Source: Kryptolebias marmoratus
Lineage: Eukaryota > Chordata > Actinopteri > Cyprinodontiformes > Rivulidae
Reading direction: 5' to 3'
Length of the DNA: 64,000 nucleotides
Assembly (NCBI RefSeq): GCF_001649575.2
Contig: NC_051434.1
Coordinates: 19,477,848-19,541,847, forward strand
In this document: in pieces, positions 57,990 through 64,000 of the stretch
Layout of the letters: the number at the start of each line of letters is the position of its first letter
Numbering within the stretch: position 1 is the first letter of the stretch
Program-made: the position numbers and the translations under genes
Notes under the pieces: generated by a model
The model's input: only the letters and a program-made list of their open reading frames with translations
The model's database searches: none
Told to the model about the DNA's origin: nothing

Positions 57990-58600
57990 GTACCCATTCA
58001 GTAAGTCATATGTAAGTACTTTGTACATACCCTGTAAGTACAGGGTACCTATCAGGTAACTAATAGGTGTGGACCATTCAAGTATGACGTACGCACCAGG
58101 TTCCTACCTAGTACCAGACAAAATACTTGTTAATTACCAGGTATCTCCTTTAAGTACAAGGTATCTCTCAGGTACCTGCCATGTAAGTTCCAGGTATGTA
58201 CCCTGCAAGCATGAGGTACAGAACAGGTATCTATCCATGATGTACCTGGTAAATACCAGGTGTGTATGTTTTAAGTACAATGTATCTATCAGGTACCTGC
58301 GCTGTAAGTACTAGGTATGTACCTTGCAAGGATAAAGTACCTACTAGGTATCTAATCATTAGGTACCAGGTAAATAACTACTAAGTACCAGGTAAGTTGC
58401 CCTTTAGGTAGAGGTACATATCAGGTATCTGCACTACAAGTACTAGGTATGTAATGAGGTACTTACCAGCTACCATCCCAGTAAGCACCAGGAATGTACC
58501 CAATACGTACTAGGTAGGTACCAGGTATGTAGCTGGTAGGTATTTAGTACACACCGTTAGGTATGTGTAGTAAGTACTCAGTATGTAAATACCAGGCTGA
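57990..58600 (+). repeat. AGGTAC/GTACCT degenerate satellite with a ~110-121 bp higher-order unit
   Basis: The tract is almost wholly built from AGGTA, GTACC, AAGTAC and TAGGTA words. The anchor AAGTAC[C/A] recurs at 58036, 58152, 58273 and 58383, with spacings of 116, 121 and 110 bases. Within each unit the order of aggtatct, aggtacctgc, gtaagt-aggtatgtacc-tgcaag and aggtatct-atcat is kept. It is non-coding. Many words (caggtatgt, aggtaagt) also fit the splice-donor consensus. Confidence 0.9.
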
Positions 58601-59384
58601 ATATGTATTGTTACCAAAACCTTTAGCTTGCAAATTCAAAATATTTGTGATTTGTGTAAACAAGAAAGGAGAACCTAAACCAGTTCCTGTTAGAAGTCAG
58701 TTCTCCTTTGAGTAACATCTTTGCAGCACCGCAGGACCTTTTTTTTTGTTTTGTTGTTGTTGTTTACTTAGTTTAAATGTTTTAGCGGGGCATAAAAAGA
58801 GATGATCGTGCAATCAAAACATTGCTAGGGAGCTTCCGGGTTCCCCCTGAATTTTGGGCTATTTTAGAATCTCCTGCAAACTTATTGCCAGTGTTATTTT
58901 TGCTTTGTTAAAAAAAAATGCTGGGAGAATATTTTGAAGCGTATCCCATCTATGGAATAAACAACACGGCGCACGCATGTTTTACAGCGTAAAAGCACAT
59001 TTTCACAACAAAGCCAAAAGGCTGGAGAAGTGCAACTCTACAGTGTCGCGTTTGAATTTTGTGTGCACGCAGAGAGTGATGTTTAAGCGAGAACATAAAA
59101 GCCAATATAAAAGGAGAATGGGGAAGGCACCGTGGGATAACAAGCAAATGAACCCTTGCTACCATCTCCTCCTTCTCAGCCTAATTACACCAAGGGCAGG
59201 ACTTTTTAGGGGGATGGGAGACGGAGGCTGATGATGGAAGATGTAGTCATTAACCAACCACAGAGTGACTGAAAAATTGACAGAGAAATTACCTCTGATA
59301 TTTTCATTCCTTTTACTCAAAAATCTACACAGAGGCCCGGCTGGGTGTGCTCAGAAGAGGTGGTTTCAGATTTAACATGTTTAC

Positions 59385-59386
<2 letters not shown>

Positions 59387-59412
<26 letters not shown>
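59387..59412 (+). repeat. (CA)n microsatellite
   Basis: A pure CA run. Confidence 0.95.
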
Positions 59413-59415
<3 letters not shown>

Positions 59416-59785
59416 CGACTGTGCACACACTTGGTGCACAAGCCACTTTCCTCTCATTGTTGAAAATGTATCAGTCCATTTCTTCATCGTTTGATACTAG
59501 ACACCGTGCTCGAAAAGCTGCAGAGAGGAATCCATTTTCGCCATCATCTCCGAGAACATGGACTTTGATTAAATTTTACCGTCATGAATCTTCAAGGAAT
59601 GTGTTATTTCAGATGAAAGCATCGTTGTAAATTTGTTTAAGTAGGATTTCTAGATGAGATAATATTGTGCTTGAAACTGGTGGAATATGAGATTGATCTC
59701 TTCCGAAGCGGGGGGATGTGAGGGGAGAAAGCGGTTCAGGTTTTCCATCGTAAAAGCTAACCTGGATGCAAGCTTTTGCCCATGT

Positions 59786-60450
59786 CTGTTAGCAACATAT
59801 TTCATGAACCACTAAATGCATTTTAATGAAACTAACAGAAAGTTATCATTTCATGTACATCTACAACTGACTAACATTTGGTGTCATTTTAATTCAAGAT
59901 GGCTGCAACAACATTTACCTTTTGGAATCAACTTTGATAGTCTGTTAGCAAAATATCTCTTGAAATGCTGGACAGATTTTATTAAAACTTCCAAGGAATA
60001 GTCATTGGATGTGTATTTATACTTGATTAAGTTTTGGAGCCAACCCAATTCAAGATGGTTGCCACTAAATTTATTGAATTTTACAGATATTATGCTAAAA
60101 CTTGGTGTGTTTGTAGCTGAGAGTCGTTCAAAACCTGTAGTCTCAGCGTTGCACATTTCATGAGATCTTTGCTTAGAACTTTGGTGTTAACTCTTTTAGC
60201 CAACCGTGTTTGTCTGTTAGCAAAATATCTCATGAACTACTGAATGGATTTTAATGAAACTTTCAGAATGTAATCACTGAATGTTCATCTACAACTTATC
60301 CACTTTTGGAGTCAATCCAATTCAAGATGGCCACCCCACTAATCCATATTAGCCCAAACAAAACTGGTTATAACTCAGTCAATTTTACAGATATTGGGAA
60401 AAGATTTGGTGTGGTGGTAGCAGAAAGTCTTGCACAATTCATACTCTGAG
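59786..60450 (+). repeat. three tandem units of the 'ctgttagcaaaatatctc...aattcaagatgg' repeat
   Basis: Unit starts (ctgttagcaa) are at 59786, 59942 and 60214. Each has a catgaaccact/atgctgga-attttaatgaaact segment, an aattcaagatggctgc or ggttgcc/ggccacc segment and, in units 2 and 3, ttttacagatatt-aaa-ttggtgtg. The same family occurs at 9640-10080 and 26900-27060. Confidence 0.8.
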
Positions 60451-61304
60451 CAATTTTGCATACATTTATGTTTAAGGTTTGATCCAAACTGCTAAAACTC
60501 TGTCATTTCAGATTTTACAATAATGTTAGTCTAAAACTGTGTCATAAGAGTCGGTGGGTGATGTGCATTTTTTGAAGGAATGCTAGACCTTTTATTTTCT
60601 TTCTGAATTCAAAATATACTCAGCAACATTGCTTGAAGGCTGGAAAGCTCTACCGAACTTTGATAAGTTGTTTTGAGTTGTTTAAAATGCAGACGATAAC
60701 AGTGGTACATCTGCTGATGAACACAGAGAATGCTTCATAAGTAAAAGAATATATTATTTAATATAAACGAAGTATTTTTAGCATTTCCTGAAAAGAAGCA
60801 GGCTTTTACACTTTATCAAAAAACAAATAACCATGAAAGGGAAAAAGTACTAATAATAAAGATGAAGGAGCAGTTAAGTCTGTGCATCACAGTTGTGGGT
60901 TATGTTGTTTAAAGGAGAACATTCAACAAAGGTTTCATGATACTGTTACATTTCCATGCCATGGTGTCGTGTTGCGTAAAACCGGCTGCATTTCATTTTC
61001 TGCTTCCTCTGAAAACTCACTGAGCGTCTTGGCGGCTGGCGACATCAAGTGTGTTAAAATGACAAATGTACGCTCTCCTGCGGTCCTACCGAGATGTCTA
61101 TTTCCAGGGAATAACAGCCATTAATATTTAATAGGGAAGAATCATTTCTCTTGGAGGCTGGAGAATTACTTGACCTGCAGTGATATTCACCTCGGAGGCC
61201 TTTGTCACAGGAAGCCGGAAACGTGGAGATGTCGGGTAAAAACTCATTTCCGCTGTCGCTGTGACCCAAGCATAGCTGACGGTAATTAAAGGCCTAGCAT
61301 TAAT

Positions 61305-61530
61305 TAATGGAATGCATATCACCCACCGCTGTTCATGCCAGACTTTTAGATGAAGATTATGTCATGCTGAGAAAGGACGGAGTTGTAGCCGTTTTGGTCA
61401 AACGGTGAAAATGACTTCATGCGTTGTTTCTTGCGATGTCGTGAGATGTCACGCTCCGAGTATGTGTTGGGAATGACTCTCAGTTACTACCGCATCCAAT
61501 TTTAGCTCAGTCTCAATCGTTAAAAACACA
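61305..61530 (+). repeat. dispersed 'gcatatcacccac' repeat (copy 2)
   Basis: It contains ggaatgcatatcacccaccgc, then gaagattatgtcatgctgag, ggacggagttgtagccgtttt, gatgtcacgctccgagtatg and ggaatgactctcagttac. These align with 38760-39000. Confidence 0.75.
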
Positions 61531-62074
61531 AGGAAGTGGGAAGATTAATTCATATCTACACTCTGCAGCGATTCCTCCTGTGCATCTATAAACGTAGCGG
61601 TACCAAACCTGCAGCCTTCAAACATGGCAGCATGAATGGGTCTACAGGAAGCTACACCCAGGCGCCGTGTCTGGCTGTTGGCATGGACTGTCTCGTACAA
61701 GACGGGCTGCCTGTTTGCCCCGAATGACTCACTTACACACGCATACGGCAGCATTCTTACTAAGCTCCTTTCTATCTCATAAAGAAATCACTCCCATATT
61801 CATTTAACATTCAAACGCGATCTTTCTACTTGTCGCTCTGTTTCAACAAATGTTTTCCTCCACATGGAGACACAGAAAATAGCCCAACATGCTGTAGTAA
61901 CTATGCCAGGCCTGTACCGTGGCGCTGTAACGCTGCCACGAAGGTACACCAGTAACAAGAATCGAGATGTGGCATTGCACATAAAGTTTGCACGCCAGAT
62001 GGGAACCATAGACACAAGTGTCATTCTTTTAAAACTATTATTATTTCCCACGTTTTTAAAATGTATACTGGATG

Positions 62075-63058
62075 TACACTATATTGCCAAAAGTAGTCGC
62101 TTGTCTCCCTTCACACAAATATGAACTTCAGTGAGATCCCATTCTTAATCCATAGGGCTTAATATAATGTTGACCCACGCTTTGCAGCTCTAACATCTTC
62201 AACTCTTCTAGGAAGGCTTCCCACAGGTTTAGGAGTGTTTATGGGAATTTTGGACCATTCTTCCAGAAGCTCATCTGTGAGATCAGACACTGATGTTGGG
62301 CAAAAGGCCTGACTCTCAGTCTCCGCTCTAATTCATCCTAAAGGTGTTCGATCAGGTTGAGGTCAGGACTCTGTGGAGGCCAGTCAAGTTCGTCCACATC
62401 AAACTCCCTCCTCCATGTCTTTATGGACCTTGCTTTGTGCCCTGGTGCTCAGTCATGTTGGAACAGGAAGGGGCCGTCCCCAAACTGTTCCCATAAAGTT
62501 GGGCGCAGGAAATTGTCCAAAATGTCTTGGTATGCTGAAGCATTAAGAGTTCCTTTCACTGGAACTAAGTGGCTGAGCCAAACTCCTGAAAAACAAGCCC
62601 GCACCATAACACTCCCTCCATCAAACTTTACACTTGGCACAATGCAGTCAGACAAGAACCGTTCTTCTGGCAAATCCAGACCTGTCCATCAGATTTTCAG
62701 GCAGAGAAGCCTGATTCGTCCCTTCAGAGCACACGTCTCCACTGCTCCAGAGTCCAGTGGCGGCAAGCTTTACCCCACTGCATCTGACACTTTGCACTTG
62801 GTGATGTAAGACTTGGATGCAGCTGCTTGGCCATGGAAACCCATTCCATGAAGCTCTCTACACTCTGTTTCTGAGTTAATCTGAGGGCCACATGAAGTTC
62901 ACTGAGCTCAAGAGAGCGACCCATTCTTTCACAAATGTTTGTAGAAGCAGTCTGCATGCCTAGGTAGCTGATTTTATACACCTGTGGCCATGGAAGGGAT
63001 TGGAACACCTGAATTCAATAATTTGGATGAGTGAATACTTTTTACATTACAGTGCATA
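62075..63058 (-). mobile_element. internally deleted Tc1/mariner element
   Basis: The left end tacactatattgccaaaagtag (62075) and right end gagtgaatactttttacattacagtgcata (about 63029-63058) are diverged inverted repeats flanked by TA, as in Tc1 elements. The minus strand holds transposase debris: MGRSLELSEL runs directly into HVALRLTQ. The N-terminal DNA-binding and HTH part is therefore deleted while WVSMAKQLHPSL and TLEQWRRVL remain. The DDE part carries [32 protein letters not shown] and FLFQHD. Stops and frameshifts break it. It can at best be mobilised in trans. Confidence 0.85.
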
Positions 63059-64000
63059 TTGATTTTTCTGCAAATTGATTTAGTCTTTTTGACAGTTCAA
63101 TAAAGTATATGTGGGGGGATTACTTTCACATTAGAATTTTGATTGTTTTCTGTTGTTTTGTTTAAGATAAGATTGTCTAAATTTCCAGTAGACTGCAGCA
63201 TCAGCTCAGATAGGATTTAGTTCCCTTCTTCCCGCGTTTTTTTTCCGACTGAACTGTCTGGCTTGGTCTCATTAGGAAAAACCCCGAGCATCAGCAGAAA
63301 GCTGGTGAGAAGGAGCTGTTGGGTTCAGCATTTGTGTGAAAATCCCCATCCCTGAATATTCTGCTCTGATTTACTGGAGTGGAGGAAGAGACATTGCAGC
63401 TTTTAAGTTAAATCCCCTGTGACTGCACAAAAACCGACCGTAAACAAGAGGGGGATGGGTCGGTGGCTACTTTTGATCTCTCTTAAAACTGGGCTTTATA
63501 TGCAAAATCCTGGCAATTGACTGACATTTACAGCAGAAGTGGCACCGACTGCTCCAATTCAATAAAGAGCTTTTTGCTGAAAGGGCTGTTTTCGCTGATC
63601 CCAAACACAAACAAAAACACTTTAAAGCATCTAAAGAGCTGACGGGTAAAGAAAACAGGGGCTCACACTGATATTAGCAATAACTCTATAAATATAACTG
63701 TCTAGTATATTTTGTTCTATTTGTTGATAATGCATTTATTTAAATAAAAAAATGACAAAATTCAAGAAGGAATTTGTACAGGCACAGTATGTATTACTGA
63801 AGACCAAAACAATTTCAAAAATATATATCAAACGTGAAGATTTTTTAGGATATTTTGAAGGGTGCCATGCAGCTACTGCGTGAAATTCCAGCATACATGA
63901 ACTTTCTTCTACAGTAAAAAGCACGGCAGTAATTGGGAACTTCCTTTTGTAATAACCCAGTCAATTTTTTATATCTTTAGGCTAACAAAACACAGACATT

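Larger units (their letters stand above)
36983..64000 (-). other. presumed large first intron of thsd7a (at least 27 kb within the window)
   Basis: No further TSP1 or signal-peptide exon was recognised on the minus strand. The region holds repeats and one DIRS element. Stretches with nothing supported are 37400-38750, 39000-40580, 41950-44300, 45210-46990, 52680-53500, 53690-55530, 55600-56820, 56960-57980, 58610-59380, 60460-61300 and 63060-64000. Confidence 0.7.

Noticed and set aside
57990..58600. CRISPR-like array
   Set aside because: There are no constant repeats with unique spacers. The whole tract is degenerate satellite in a fish genome.
62357..62809. Plus-strand 150-residue frame
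   Set aside because: It is antisense to the decayed Tc1 transposase.

Overview
The window is a piece of a teleost fish genome. It contains one host gene, read on the minus strand: seven consecutive internal exons of a thsd7a orthologue (thrombospondin type-1 domain-containing protein 7A). They run from the first large TSP1 exon (35800-36982) down to an exon ending at 2454. All seven have canonical GT..AG junctions, matching phases and a continuous reading frame (2,410 coding bases). Exon 1, with the signal peptide, and all exons 3' of the seventh were not found and are presumed to lie outside the window. Bases 36983-64000 would then be one very large first intron and 1-2453 part of a later intron. 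Fish origin is inferred from the repeats: DIRS, Tc1, REL-endonuclease LINEs, GIY-YIG endonuclease fragments and ATGG-tailed SINE/LINE ends, all typical of teleosts. I cannot name the species.

Minus-strand layout from the 5' side: giant intron (64000-36983) with a decayed Tc1/mariner element, a degenerate AGGTAC/GTACCT higher-order repeat, a repeat-embedded CTCF-like site, a near full-length DIRS-type tyrosine-recombinase retrotransposon with perfect 113-bp inverted terminal repeats (47548-52392), an LTR fragment split by a SINE, and LINE 3' ends. Exons follow at 35800-36982, 28659-28907, 27308-27489, 19335-19490, 13245-13448, 5532-5726 and 2454-2694. The introns between them carry LINE and SINE fragments, MITE-like repeats, two assembly gaps (7079-7388 and 25313-26221) and simple repeats. 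At the left edge (1-737, minus) an LTR-type element begins a gag-like open frame that runs off the window.

The most notable observations are: (i) a 21-bp/7-residue coding minisatellite, about 15 heptads with consensus x-S-[K/R]-E-G-N-K, expanding a basic loop inside a TSP1 module of THSD7A; (ii) a DIRS element whose gag and RT/RNase H frames are open but whose recombinase ends before the catalytic tyrosine; (iii) a perfect 28-bp fold-back with a 4-nt loop at 31879-31938; (iv) the GTACCT higher-order array at about 57990-58600. I found no wholly new gene system. Most of the sequence outside the exons is ordinary intron and transposon debris.
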